Source of the DNA: Pseudochrobactrum asaccharolyticum
GTDB lineage: Bacteria; Pseudomonadota; Alphaproteobacteria; Rhizobiales; Rhizobiaceae
NCBI RefSeq assembly: GCF_003314995.1
Contig: NZ_QNRH01000001.1
Location: 1 to 64,000 of the forward strand
Reading direction: 5' to 3'
DNA: 64,000 bases
This document shows positions 55,826-64,000 of the stretch, piece by piece (the stretch's first letter is position 1; each line of letters begins with the position of its first letter). A model generated the notes under the pieces. It did no database searches, was not told the origin of the DNA, and saw nothing but the letters and a program-made list of their open reading frames with translations. The position numbers and the translations under genes are program-made.

Positions 55826-56929
55826 ATGACTGGACAGATGATGACCCGAGATAGCGGAATTTTGGCAGACAGCGATATTGCAGCTCTGTTTGAAACCGGT
55901 GCGCTGACGTCAGCGCGCGCCTTGGATCATGATCAGATACAGCCTGCCAGTCTGGATTTGCGCTTGGGCAGCAAAGCCTATCGCGTCCGCGCCTCTTTCA
56001 TGCCGGGGCCTGAAACGCCGGTAGCGAAAAAGCTGGAACGCCTCAAACTTCATGAAATTGATCTGCGTGAAGGTGCGGTGCTGGAAACCGGTTGCGTCTA
56101 TATCGTGCCGTTGCTGGAAGGGCTGGCATTGCCGCCGGAATTATCCGCTTCTGCCAATCCGAAAAGCTCGACCGGCCGCCTCGATATTTTTACCCGTGTG
56201 ATTACGGATAATGCGCAGGAATTTGACAAGGTGCCTGCCGGTTATCAGGGGCCGCTTTATCTGGAGGTTAGTCCGCGGACTTTCCCGATTGTCGCACGTA
56301 CCGGTTCGCGCCTGTCACAAATCCGCTTCCGCAAGGGCGGTTCCCAGCTGAATGAAGCTGAGCTTGGAGCGCTGCACACGGCTGAAACACTGGTTGCTTC
56401 CGCCACGCCGAATATTTCCAATGGCGGTATTGCGCTGTCGATTGATCTGAGCGGTGGTGAAAACGGTCTGATCGGTTATCGCGGTAAGCATCACACATCG
56501 GTCGTGGATGTGGACAAGCGTGCGCAGCATGATGTGCTGGATTTCTGGGAACCGATCTATGACCGCGGACACCGTGAACTGGTGTTGGATCCGGACGAGT
56601 TTTATATTCTGGTTTCACAGGAAGCTGTGCATGTGCCGCCGCTTTATGCTGCGGAAATGACGCCATTTGATCCGCTTGTCGGAGAGTTCCGTGTCCATTA
56701 TGCTGGTTTCTTCGATCCGGGCTTTGGTAACGTATCTGCGGGCGGACAGGGTAGTCGTGCGGTGCTGGAAGTGCGCAGCCATGAAGTGCCGTTTATTCTT
56801 GAGCACGGCCAGATCGTTGGTCGTCTGATTTATGAACACATGCTCAAACGCCCGAAAGCGCTCTATGGCAGCGATCTTGGTTCACATTATCAGGCGCAGG
56901 GTCTGAAGCTTTCGAAACATTTCCGCTGA
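55826..56929 (+). CDS. dcd: dCTP deaminase, long alphaproteobacterial form
   Basis: A 367-residue protein, about twice the normal length of bacterial Dcd. The N-terminal half has SARALDHDQIQPASLDLRLG and NPKSSTGRLDIFTRVITDNA. The second half repeats the dUTPase-like fold, with RVHYAGFFDPGFGNVSAGGQ and SHEVPFILEHGQIVGRLIYE. This fused two-domain form is the standard 2'-deoxycytidine 5'-triphosphate deaminase of Brucella and relatives. It supplies dUTP for dTMP synthesis. Confidence 0.9.
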   Translation: MTGQMMTRDSGILADSDIAALFETGALTSARALDHDQIQPASLDLRLGSKAYRVRASFMPGPETPVAKKLERLKLHEIDLREGAVLETGCVYIVPLLEGLALPPELSASANPKSSTGRLDIFTRVITDNAQEFDKVPAGYQGPLYLEVSPRTFPIVARTGSRLSQIRFRKGGSQLNEAELGALHTAETLVASATPNISNGGIALSIDLSGGENGLIGYRGKHHTSVVDVDKRAQHDVLDFWEPIYDRGHRELVLDPDEFYILVSQEAVHVPPLYAAEMTPFDPLVGEFRVHYAGFFDPGFGNVSAGGQGSRAVLEVRSHEVPFILEHGQIVGRLIYEHMLKRPKALYGSDLGSHYQAQGLKLSKHFR

Positions 56930-56952
56930 TTGGAAAAAGTCTAAAGTTTTGA

Positions 56953-56986
56953 AATCCGGTATCTGTTTAGTTACCGGATTTTTTGT
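56953..56986 (+). terminator. Intrinsic terminator of dcd
   Basis: AATCCGGTA (56953-56961) and TACCGGATT (56972-56980) pair, followed by a run of T residues, 23 bases past the dcd stop. Confidence 0.85.
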
Positions 56987-57121
56987 TTTTATTGCCTAAG
57001 AAATTGGGAATGATTTTGAGGGTTTTATTTTTAGTTTCAAATTATTTATAAGACAATCTGAGGTTGAATTGTATTTCGTCTTCCTCTTTATATTTGTTAA
57101 TTGATTTAAGGTTGTAATTTA

Positions 57122-57337
57122 TTGAAGAAAATTATCTTTGTTTTGACTGCCGCTACTTTTTCTTTGGTTGCTATGAACTATGCGAGTGCCGATCAGGGCG
57201 GTGTAGTCCCTAAGTTGGCGCAGGTAATCAAGCAGGAATGCGGGGAGCCGCCTGCGACAGCATCGGATCTGGATGGTATTAAATATGATATGTGTGTGCA
57301 GGTAACGATTGCTAAATATAAAGGAACTGAAGATTAA
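57122..57337 (+). CDS. Small secreted protein
   Basis: A 71-residue protein with a clear signal peptide (KKIIFVLTAATFSLVAMNYA, cleavage after ASA). The mature part of about 47 residues has two Cys (KQECGEPP and DMCVQVT) that could form a disulfide. The start is TTG at 57122; no ATG is available in frame before the signal. It is flanked by terminators on both sides, which supports a real monocistronic gene. Function is unknown. Confidence 0.6.
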   Translation: MKKIIFVLTAATFSLVAMNYASADQGGVVPKLAQVIKQECGEPPATASDLDGIKYDMCVQVTIAKYKGTED

Positions 57338-57372
57338 GCGTGGATTTTGCCGCTTGTCTGAATGATGTTTGA

Positions 57373-57401
57373 GGTCGCAATATTTATATTGCGGCCTTTT
57401 T
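57373..57401 (+). terminator. Terminator of the small secreted protein gene
   Basis: GGTCGCAATAT and ATATTGCGGCC pair with one T-G mismatch around TT, followed by TTTTTAT. Confidence 0.75.
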
Positions 57402-57477
57402 ATATGGTTTGTCCTGATGGTGTTTGACTGCGGCAGTTCTGCGTTCTAATTTCAGCTGAAGCTGGGGGAGAGCGTAA

Positions 57478-58476
57478 TTGGACATGGTGGCAAAACAGGA
57501 CGGGGCAAAATCTGACGTTTCGCAGGCACAGCGTCTGACGCTGGGGATTGTCGTCTTACCCGGTTTTACTTTGTCGGCACTCAGCCTGTTTCTCGATCCG
57601 TTTCGTTTGGCGGCGGATGATAAGGATAAAAGTCGCCAGATACGCTGCGGCTGGAAAATCTGTACATTGACCGGTTTGCCGGTGGAATCCAGCTCCGGCA
57701 TGACTGTAACCCCGACTGCGCCGATTGGTGCACTGGATGATTGTGACTATATCGCTGTTGTCGGCGGTGTGTTGCCGCATTACCGGCCGGGTCAAAGTGC
57801 ATTGATTGATGTGCTGAAACGCGCTGACCGGCAGAAAAAGAATGTCATCGGCCTGTGTACTGCGGCTTTCATTGTTGCTGAGGCCGGTCTGCTGGAAGAT
57901 CGCAATTGCTGTGTGAACTGGTTCCATAAAGAGGATTTTCTCCAGCTTTTTGACGGTTTCACAGCGGATACGACCAGCCTGTTCCACCGTAGCGGCAGGC
58001 ATTTTACCTGCGCTGGCGGCTTGGGCGCTGCATCACTGGCGCTCTCTATCATTCAGGCCGAAATTTCCGAGGAACTGGCACGTAAAAGCGCATCCATTCT
58101 GATGTTCCCCTATGAGTTACTTTCATCGGAGCAGCCTGCGCTGAGTTTTAACGGTGTGCGCTCACCGATGATCCGCAAAGCCATTCGTATTTTTGAAGAA
58201 ACGCTGGAAGACCCGCTGGCGATGGCTGAAGTCGCGCGTCGTCTTGGCATTTCCACACGCCAGATGGAACGGGGCTTTCAACTCGGACTTGGCAAAACGG
58301 CGTTTCAGGTGCGCGAGGAATTGCGTGTGCAACGCGCTAAAGAGCTGCTGACAACGAGCAATGCATCGCTGCTGGAAGTGGCTGTTGCAAGCGGCTTTAC
58401 CGATACGCGCAGTATGAACCGCTCTTTCGTTCGCCAGAAGCAGAACCTGCCGCGCAGCTACAGAAACAACCGTTAA
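57478..58476 (+). CDS. GlxA-type AraC-family regulator
   Basis: A 332-residue transcription factor. The N-terminal DJ-1/PfpI-like amidotransferase domain starts LTLGIVVLPGFTLSALSLFL and includes VIGLCTAAFIVAEAGLLEDR with its nucleophile-position Cys. The C-terminal AraC DNA-binding domain has MAEVARRLGISTRQMERGFQ and LLEVAVASGFTDTRSMNRSF. Relatives regulate catabolism of quaternary amines such as carnitine and dimethylglycine. The TTG at 57478 lies 7 bases after GGGGGAG; ATG 57484 is an alternative. No obvious target gene is adjacent. Confidence 0.85.
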   Translation: MDMVAKQDGAKSDVSQAQRLTLGIVVLPGFTLSALSLFLDPFRLAADDKDKSRQIRCGWKICTLTGLPVESSSGMTVTPTAPIGALDDCDYIAVVGGVLPHYRPGQSALIDVLKRADRQKKNVIGLCTAAFIVAEAGLLEDRNCCVNWFHKEDFLQLFDGFTADTTSLFHRSGRHFTCAGGLGAASLALSIIQAEISEELARKSASILMFPYELLSSEQPALSFNGVRSPMIRKAIRIFEETLEDPLAMAEVARRLGISTRQMERGFQLGLGKTAFQVREELRVQRAKELLTTSNASLLEVAVASGFTDTRSMNRSFVRQKQNLPRSYRNNR

Positions 58477-58553
58477 TAGTGCAGTAAAATCGTGAAGGCT
58501 TGTCACGCCGGATATTCGCGCTTATTTGTTTGTCTCAACAAAGGAGTGCTTTT

Positions 58554-58820
58554 ATGTCTGACCGTGCTACCCGTTTTCTGGGCGATACACCGGGTCGTGT
58601 GATCGTTAAGCTGATTTTGGTGTCGCTGGTTGTCGGCGTTGTCATGCATGCCTTTAACTGGACGCCTTACGACATTCTCTGGAATATCCGCGATTTCTTC
58701 GTGCGAATTTGGAATATGGGCTTCTCGGCATTGTCACGCTTTGCTGATTACCTGCTGTTAGGTGCGGCTGTTGTGATCCCTGCCTTTATTTTGCTCAGAA
58801 TTATCAACTACAGAAAATAA
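58554..58820 (+). CDS. DUF6460-like small membrane protein
   Basis: An 88-residue protein with two hydrophobic segments (RVIVKLILVSLVVGVVMHAF and YLLLGAAVVIPAFILLRIIN). Between them, WTPYDILWNIRDFFVRIWN is the conserved block of this Hyphomicrobiales family. The ATG at 58554 has AAGGAG at 7-base spacing. Function is unknown; it may share a transcript with the CAP-domain gene behind it. Confidence 0.75.
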   Translation: MSDRATRFLGDTPGRVIVKLILVSLVVGVVMHAFNWTPYDILWNIRDFFVRIWNMGFSALSRFADYLLLGAAVVIPAFILLRIINYRK

Positions 58821-58848
58821 CAGCGCTCATTTTTAAGTTGTGGTTTTG

Positions 58849-59343
58849 ATGACTGATACATTGCTGATTTCACGCCGCCGGTTGCTCGTAGCCGGTGGTG
58901 CTCTGGTGCTTAGTCCTGTGCTCATTCCGGTTGCTGATGCTTTTGCCGAGGATGATGTCGTGGAAATGGTCAATAAAGTGCGCCGCCAATATGGTGTGCC
59001 GCCGATGCAGCCGGAGGCAAAGCTTGAAAAAGCGGCGCTCCATCAGGCAAAGCTGATGGCCAATGCCGGTAAAATTGGCCATAGCATCGGTTGGGGTAAT
59101 ACATTTACCGGCCGCTTAAAACAGGCTGGCATTCGGGGGCCTGCGGCAGAAAATGTTGCATCCGGCCAGAAAGATGTGCCAGCAGCACTGAATGCGTGGC
59201 TGAACTCCGCAGGGCACCGGAAAAATCTGCTCGATCCGATCTTCACCCGTTATGGCCTTGCTTATGCAGCACGGGCAGACAAGCCGCATTATCTTTATTG
59301 GGCGATGCTCTACGGTATTGATGTGCCGCAAGTCATGCCATGA
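58849..59343 (+). CDS. CAP-domain (SCP/PR1-like) secreted protein
   Basis: A 164-residue protein with a twin-arginine type signal (SRRRLLVAGGALVLSPVLIP) and a CAP domain: LHQAKLMANAGKIGHSIGWG, AAENVASGQKDVPAALNAWL and NSAGHRKNLLDPIFTRYGLA, with the His and Glu residues of the family cavity. It is probably exported folded to the periplasm. Bacterial CAP proteins have been linked to envelope or lipid binding, without a set reaction. ATG 58849 is chosen; GTG 58840 is possible. Confidence 0.85.
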   Translation: MTDTLLISRRRLLVAGGALVLSPVLIPVADAFAEDDVVEMVNKVRRQYGVPPMQPEAKLEKAALHQAKLMANAGKIGHSIGWGNTFTGRLKQAGIRGPAAENVASGQKDVPAALNAWLNSAGHRKNLLDPIFTRYGLAYAARADKPHYLYWAMLYGIDVPQVMP

Positions 59344-59526
59344 ACGGGCGCGACAAATTGCTGTGATGGTGCAGAATTATACTGACCATCATTGCAAAAC
59401 AGGATATGTCTTTGCAGAAACTTCTGCACTGACCGATAAAAATATCCGCGACTACTCATGAGTTGAGAGTAGTCAGCACGGCTGACAGCAGAGTCTTTTA
59501 CATTTCTGACTTTGTTGTGTGGTATT

Positions 59527-60888
59527 ATGTTTAAGCCAGATAATGACGCGCTCGAAACGTCGCTCGTTCGTCCGTTTAACGTCACGCATCGTATGGTGCT
59601 GACGATCGCTATTCCTATGACACTGGCCGGTATGACCACGCCTCTGCTGGGGCTGGTGGATACGGGCGTGATCGGACAACTTGGCAATGCCGGTATGCTC
59701 GGCGGTCTGGCAATGGGCGCGCTGGTCTTCGATTGTTTGTTTTCAGTATTTGGTTTTCTGCGTTCCGGCACAACCGGTCTGGTGGCGCAGGCGATGGGGC
59801 GCGGCGACCGTACAGAAGAGATTATGGTGTTCTGGCGCGCGATTATTGTGGCGCTGGTGGCCGGTTTACTGATGATCGCCATTCTGCCACTGACACTCTA
59901 TGCAGCCAATGATATTCTTAAACCTACTTCCGATACCGCGAAAGCGCTGAATGAATATGTGTCGATCCGTATGATCTCGGCACCAATGGCGCTGGTAAAT
60001 TTCTCAGTGCTTGGTCTGTTGCTCGGGCGCGGTAAAGGGCTGTTCGGTCTTGCCCTGCAATTTTTGCTCAATGGTATTAATATCATTCTGGCACTGACCC
60101 TCGGGCTGGGGCTTGGCTGGGAGGTTTCCGGTGTAGCATGGGCGACGGTGACCGGTGAAACAGTTGCGGCTATCACAGGCATGACCGTGCTGATCTGGCG
60201 TGGCGGTGCATTGCGTAAGCTGGATGTGAACCGCTTGTTCGACAAAGCCGGAATGTGGCGCATGATTGTCATCAGCCGCGATATCATGATCCGCTCATTA
60301 TTGCTGATGTCGACTTATGTGTTTTTTGCCCGTGTCGGCAATGAAATGGGCACGATCACATTGGCCGCTAATGCCGTTTTGATGAACTTCTATCTGGTGG
60401 TCGGCTTCTTTCTGGAAGGCGTAACCATTGCTGCCGAACAATTGGCAGGCCGTGCTGTTGGCGCGCGTTATAGTCCGGCTTTCCGCCGCTCCATTCAGCT
60501 GACCTTTTTCTGGGGGATGGTGATGGCGCTGGTGATGGGGCTGATCTTCCTCGCGTTTGGCGATCGTCTGGTCAATATTCTGACCACCGAGCCCGATGTA
60601 CGCCAAATGGCAGTCTATTATTTGCCTTGGGTGTCACTCACGGCACTGACCGGTCTTTATGCCTTTCAGATGGACAGTATTTTCATCGGCGCTTCCTGGT
60701 CAAAAGACATGCGCAATATGATGTTCCTGTCGCTGTTTGTCTTCTTCGGCGTGCTTTATGGTACCCGTGACTGGCTGGGCAATCACAGTCTTTGGCTGGC
60801 GCTGAATATGTTCCTGTTTATTCGCGGGGTCACTTTGTCGGCCATGTTGCCACGGCGTTATCGTGGTGAGTTTCCGGCGGGCTTATAA
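59527..60888 (+). CDS. MATE-family multidrug/toxin exporter (DinF-like)
   Basis: A 453-residue integral membrane protein with about twelve helices in two halves. MATE signatures are VLTIAIPMTLAGMTTPLLGL with VDTGVIGQLGNAGMLGGLAM, RSGTTGLVAQAMGRGDRTEE and GFFLEGVTIAAEQLAGRAVG in the second half. It exports cationic compounds using a Na+ or H+ gradient. The DinF-like subgroup assignment is from general resemblance. ATG 59527 is preferred to TTG 59512. Confidence 0.9.
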   Translation: MFKPDNDALETSLVRPFNVTHRMVLTIAIPMTLAGMTTPLLGLVDTGVIGQLGNAGMLGGLAMGALVFDCLFSVFGFLRSGTTGLVAQAMGRGDRTEEIMVFWRAIIVALVAGLLMIAILPLTLYAANDILKPTSDTAKALNEYVSIRMISAPMALVNFSVLGLLLGRGKGLFGLALQFLLNGINIILALTLGLGLGWEVSGVAWATVTGETVAAITGMTVLIWRGGALRKLDVNRLFDKAGMWRMIVISRDIMIRSLLLMSTYVFFARVGNEMGTITLAANAVLMNFYLVVGFFLEGVTIAAEQLAGRAVGARYSPAFRRSIQLTFFWGMVMALVMGLIFLAFGDRLVNILTTEPDVRQMAVYYLPWVSLTALTGLYAFQMDSIFIGASWSKDMRNMMFLSLFVFFGVLYGTRDWLGNHSLWLALNMFLFIRGVTLSAMLPRRYRGEFPAGL

Positions 60889-60909
60889 AACAAATATGCT
60901 TTGAAAGAA

Positions 60910-60937
60910 CCGGATGCGGCAGCGCATCCGGTTTTTG
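60910..60937 (+). terminator. Intrinsic terminator of the MATE gene
   Basis: CCGGATGCG (60910-60918) and CGCATCCGG (60923-60931) form a perfect stem with loop GCAG, followed by TTTTTG. Confidence 0.88.
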
Positions 60938-61086
60938 TTTAAAGATATTTTTTATGACATTGCTTTGTGCATTGTCGGCGCAATTTCCGGATTTGCATGG
61001 GCTGGTGACAGAATAATTTCAAGAAAACCAACTGTTTAAGTTATGCTGTAATGCGAGTATTAATTTAAAATTAATAAATAAAATCA

Positions 61087-62475
61087 ATGGCTAAACGTCT
61101 CCGCGTTAACGAAGCATCAAGGTTAATAGATCATTATCTGACCATAGTCGTTTTGTTGAGTGAGTGGAGTATTCCGGTGCGTAGTAAAGCTTTGCAGGCC
61201 TTGTTTGGCCGATCCGGCAATGAGCCAGCACAGGTCTGGTATTATCCTACAGAAGGTTACTGCCCGCAGGACGGCCGCTATTATCCGGTCGCTGTGACCG
61301 TTAAGCAAAAACGACGCTCTTCAACGCTGCCCAAACTACTGGCCGGAGTAGGGCTGTTTTTCTATTCCAGTAATGTTATCGCCTATCAGGATATGGCCAG
61401 TATGCTGAGCCTCAGTGAGCAGTCCGGCAATCGCTGGGCGACCTATATGGTGGATGCTCCTGCCGGTTCCATACACAAGGCTGAAATGCCGTTTGTTGAT
61501 TCGTCTGTAGTCACAGGCAGCCTGAGTGCTGCTGCCGATATTGAAGGCATCGGTCGCGTTGTACTGAGTGGCCGCGTTGCTGGTGGCAAGCTTGGTGTTA
61601 ATGATCCGAACCCTGATGAGAAACGCGTCAGCCGCTCCGACAAACAGGGGCGTCTTGTTTCCGTCCAGACCAAGGCACCGGCACGTATGTTTAATGCGGG
61701 ATCGCTCGCCGAGGGCGTTGCTCAGGTGAGTCCCAGGCTGATGCAGCCGGTTGCCGGTAAAAAAGACGTCAAATCCGCTTTTGTTAAGGGCCCGCTGCGC
61801 GGCAAGGAAGTTGAGATCGCGCTGGCTTTCCATCGTCCTGAGATCAAGCAGACCGTGGCTGTGCCAACGGCACTCGCTTCCCTTATTACCAATGATACAC
61901 CGGATGTTTTGGCGCTGGGTTATGCGCCCGCAAAACCGGATTATGCCAAGACCTCACCTTTCGAAAGCATTCTGGTGCCGGAAAAAGACAATGGCCGTTT
62001 TATTCCGCCAATCAGTGTACGCGATCACAGTTGGGCAGCAACACCATTGCCGCCGCTTGTGTTCAGCGCGGCAGAGCAGAAATGTCTGGCTGAAGGTATT
62101 TATTTTGAAGCACGCGGCGAGCCGGTTAAAGGGCAGGCGGCAGTTGGTCAGGTTATTCTCAATCGTGTGCGCAATCCGGCCTATCCGTCAACGATTTGCG
62201 GCGTAGTCTATCAGAACAAAGACTGGCGCAATGCCTGTCAGTTTTCTTTCGCCTGTGACGGGCAGAAGCATCGTGTGACAGAAATGGGTCATTGGCGCAT
62301 GGCGCAGCAGGTTGCAAAGGCTGTCACAGATGGCCAGATCTGGCTGCCGGAAGTGGGGTCAGCTACGCATTATCACGCGACTTATGTGCGTCCTCGCTGG
62401 GCTTCAACGATGGAAAAAGTCAAGAAAATCGGGCTGCATGTTTTCTACCGTACTTATGGTGGCGGCTGGAGCTGA
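61087..62475 (+). CDS. SleB-type cell wall hydrolase
   Basis: A 462-residue envelope protein. The N-terminal 80 residues are basic, with a membrane segment (TLPKLLAGVGLFFYSSNVIA), followed by a long low-complexity linker. The C-terminal hydrolase domain (PF07486-type) has CLAEGIYFEARGEPVKGQAA with the catalytic Glu, VGQVILNRVRNPAYPSTICG, VYQNKDWRNACQFSFACDG and ATHYHATYVRPRWA. It would cleave peptidoglycan. Linker length varies among alphaproteobacterial relatives; a role in cell-wall remodelling is inferred. Confidence 0.88.
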   Translation: MAKRLRVNEASRLIDHYLTIVVLLSEWSIPVRSKALQALFGRSGNEPAQVWYYPTEGYCPQDGRYYPVAVTVKQKRRSSTLPKLLAGVGLFFYSSNVIAYQDMASMLSLSEQSGNRWATYMVDAPAGSIHKAEMPFVDSSVVTGSLSAAADIEGIGRVVLSGRVAGGKLGVNDPNPDEKRVSRSDKQGRLVSVQTKAPARMFNAGSLAEGVAQVSPRLMQPVAGKKDVKSAFVKGPLRGKEVEIALAFHRPEIKQTVAVPTALASLITNDTPDVLALGYAPAKPDYAKTSPFESILVPEKDNGRFIPPISVRDHSWAATPLPPLVFSAAEQKCLAEGIYFEARGEPVKGQAAVGQVILNRVRNPAYPSTICGVVYQNKDWRNACQFSFACDGQKHRVTEMGHWRMAQQVAKAVTDGQIWLPEVGSATHYHATYVRPRWASTMEKVKKIGLHVFYRTYGGGWS

Positions 62476-62686
62476 TCTCTCAGGGATTCGGTGCCTAAAA
62501 ACAGAGGTCGAGGCGGGATTTAAGACCCGCTTCGCATTGTTGCCTGTTAAGTATATGATTTAAAAGTAGAAAAAACCTTCAACTTCTATGCAGACAGTGC
62601 CTTGACGAATGACTTGGCTGTTAATATGTTGCGGCCGACTTCACAGTGGGGTGAAAACCTCAGTTTTCTTGCCAAAGGAGGCATGA

Positions 62687-63112
62687 ATGGCAGTCGGGAA
62701 TATACCCGAAAAGCCTCAGCATTCCGATGATGTGGCGAGCAAAGCTGATGCTCCGGCGCAGGCCGGTATTCAGTCCGATACTGGGGCAAGTCTGGATGAT
62801 CGTCTGCAAAAACTTGGAAGCCATCTGGCCGCCAAAGGTGTAGGTGAGAAATCTAAAAAAGACGAACAGGCTGAGAAAAACGCAACGTCTATGGCGCAGG
62901 CCATGAAATTATCCAGCGAATTTATTGCTGGTATCGTGGTTGGTGCGGTTTTAGGTTGGTTTTTTGATCGTGTTTTGGGTACGAACCCGTGGGGATTGAT
63001 TATCTTTCTCTTTTTGGGATTCGGAGCCGGTACTCTGAATGTTTTACGTTCCGCAGGATATGTCGCAGAAAGCGGCATTAATGTGGAGAGAAAGCAACAG
63101 GACAAAAAATAA
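62687..63112 (+). CDS. atpI: F0F1 ATP synthase subunit I
   Basis: A 141-residue protein with a hydrophilic N-terminal half and two membrane helices (FIAGIVVGAVLGWFFDRVLG; WGLIIFLFLGFGAGTLNVLR), the AtpI/AtpZ type fold. In relatives it helps assemble the c-ring or supplies Mg2+. ATG 62687 has AAGGAG at 6-base spacing; an out-of-frame ATG lies at 62683. The atpB gene follows 209 bases later, the usual start of the alphaproteobacterial F0 operon. Confidence 0.92.
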   Translation: MAVGNIPEKPQHSDDVASKADAPAQAGIQSDTGASLDDRLQKLGSHLAAKGVGEKSKKDEQAEKNATSMAQAMKLSSEFIAGIVVGAVLGWFFDRVLGTNPWGLIIFLFLGFGAGTLNVLRSAGYVAESGINVERKQQDKK

Positions 63113-63267
63113 TGTGCATAAGAGTTATCTCTGATATGCACAGTAGTGAATAAGCCTGTAAAGGCAACGGTACGGCTCAAACACATTTGTTTGATTGTGC
63201 TGAAAAGATCGTGAGCCGGTGTCTCATGATTTAAAGATTGTGAGCCGTTGGCATCACGGTTGCAAAG

Positions 63268-63302
63268 CGCCCTCGGGCATGAATGAAACGCCTTCGGGCA
63301 TG
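63268..63302 (+). repeat. Tandem small hairpins before atpB
   Basis: CGCCCTCGGGCATG (63268-63281) and CGCCTTCGGGCATG (63289-63302) are a 14-base direct repeat with one difference, each forming a GCC/GGC mini-hairpin; the second has a TTCG tetraloop. They end 19 bases before the atpB start. Confidence 0.5.
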
Positions 63303-63321
63303 GGTTACAGGTGAGGTTAAG

Positions 63322-64000
63322 GTGGCAAACGATCCGATCCATCAGTTTCAGGTCTCCAGATGGATTCCTATCGATGTCGGCGGTGTTGATCTGTCGTTTA
63401 CGAATGTGTCCGCCTTTATGGTGTTGACTGTCGTAACCGCTTCCGCTTTTCTGTTTCTGACATCAGCTGGTCGTGGTCTTGTACCAACAAGATTGCAGTC
63501 GGTTTCTGAAATGGCTTACGAATTTGTTGCGTCCTCACTACGGGATTCAGCCGGTTCTAAGGGTATGAAGTTCTTCCCGTTTGTGTTCTCACTGTTCACA
63601 TTCATTCTTGTAGCAAACTTCATCGGCCTTTTCCCGTATTTCTATACCGTAACCAGTCAGATCATTGTTACTTTTGCGCTGGCGCTGCTGGTCATCGGTA
63701 CAGTGATTATCTATGGTTTCTTCAAGCATGGTGTGCGCTTCCTCAAGCTGTTCGTGCCAAATGGTGTTCCGCTGGCCATCATCCCGCTTGTGTCCGCAAT
63801 CGAAATCATTTCCTTCTTGTCTCGTCCGATCAGCCTTTCTGTGCGTCTTTTCGCTAGTATGCTGGCTGGCCACATCACCGTAAAGATTTTCGCAGGTTTC
63901 GTGGTATCCATGGCTGCGCTGGGTCCGATCGGTGTAGGCGGTGCAATTCTGCCTCTGTTTATGACCGTTGCTATCACCGGTCTGGAATTCCTGGTCGCAT
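63322..64000 (+). CDS. atpB: F0F1 ATP synthase subunit a, partial
   Basis: The frame starts with GTG at 63322 behind GTGAGG and is open to the window end (about 226 residues visible). It begins [20 protein letters not shown] and shows [19 protein letters not shown], the proton-channel helix region with [20 protein letters not shown] (essential Arg in [12 protein letters not shown]), and [13 protein letters not shown] at the edge. It forms the proton half-channels of F0 with the c-ring. The last helix residues lie outside the window. Confidence 0.96.
   Translation, partial: MANDPIHQFQVSRWIPIDVGGVDLSFTNVSAFMVLTVVTASAFLFLTSAGRGLVPTRLQSVSEMAYEFVASSLRDSAGSKGMKFFPFVFSLFTFILVANFIGLFPYFYTVTSQIIVTFALALLVIGTVIIYGFFKHGVRFLKLFVPNGVPLAIIPLVSAIEIISFLSRPISLSVRLFASMLAGHITVKIFAGFVVSMAALGPIGVGGAILPLFMTVAITGLEFLVA

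Overview
The window reads as a chromosomal segment of an alphaproteobacterium of the order Hyphomicrobiales (Rhizobiales), most likely close to Brucellaceae. Supporting features are GcrA, class I lysyl-tRNA synthetase, the argD-argF-hslO block, a SAM-II riboswitch in front of metZ, the long two-domain dCTP deaminase, a PodJ-like polar protein, an Omp25/Omp31-type porin and the split atpI-atpB start of an F0 operon. The base composition looks moderate, nearer to Pseudochrobactrum-like relatives than to GC-rich rhizobia; that placement is inference.

Region 1 (1-2073) holds the C-terminal half of an asparagine-synthase-type amidotransferase and a YbdK-type carboxylate-amine ligase, probably an osmolyte or dipeptide operon. 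Region 2 (about 2.1-12.7 kb) is an AT-richer accessory region ending beside a tRNA-Thr gene. It starts with an IS graveyard: IS481 and IS3 transposase remnants around a broken cation-efflux gene, bracketed by two copies of one perfect hairpin. Next comes a compact module with all genes on the minus strand: DUF927 ATPase, Rep-like protein, AlpA-type HTH, papain-fold protein, DUF3768 protein and a very short tyrosine integrase. It looks like a small integrative or satellite-like element. A second cluster follows with two secreted paralogues, a superinfection-immunity/SHOCT protein, a DUF805/SHOCT protein, and an intact and a decayed XRE regulator.

Region 3 (13-33.6 kb) is core chromosome: nitronate monooxygenase, a methyltransferase, a TauE/TIGR02186 pair, PodJ-like protein, an Omp gene interrupted by one in-frame stop, a beta-oxidation operon (acyl-CoA dehydrogenase, thiolase, FadB) behind a strong palindromic operator candidate, a nuclease-fold protein, LysK and a TerB-like protein. 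Region 4 (33.6-48.6 kb) is a surface-polysaccharide locus: several glycosyltransferases, Wzx-type flippase, Wzz-type chain-length regulator, Wzy/WaaL-type polymerase, deacetylase and BcsL-like GNAT, with a PhoR-type kinase in the middle that has no pst/phoB neighbours.

Region 5 (48.7-64 kb) is again core: gcrA; argD-argF-hslO-GNAT behind a structured leader; apaG; metZ with SAM-II control; dcd; a GlxA-type regulator; small envelope genes; a MATE exporter; a SleB-type cell-wall hydrolase; and atpI-atpB, with atpB running off the right edge. Large antisense reading frames inside the fad, podJ and arg genes are treated as shadows. No rRNA genes or CRISPR arrays were seen.
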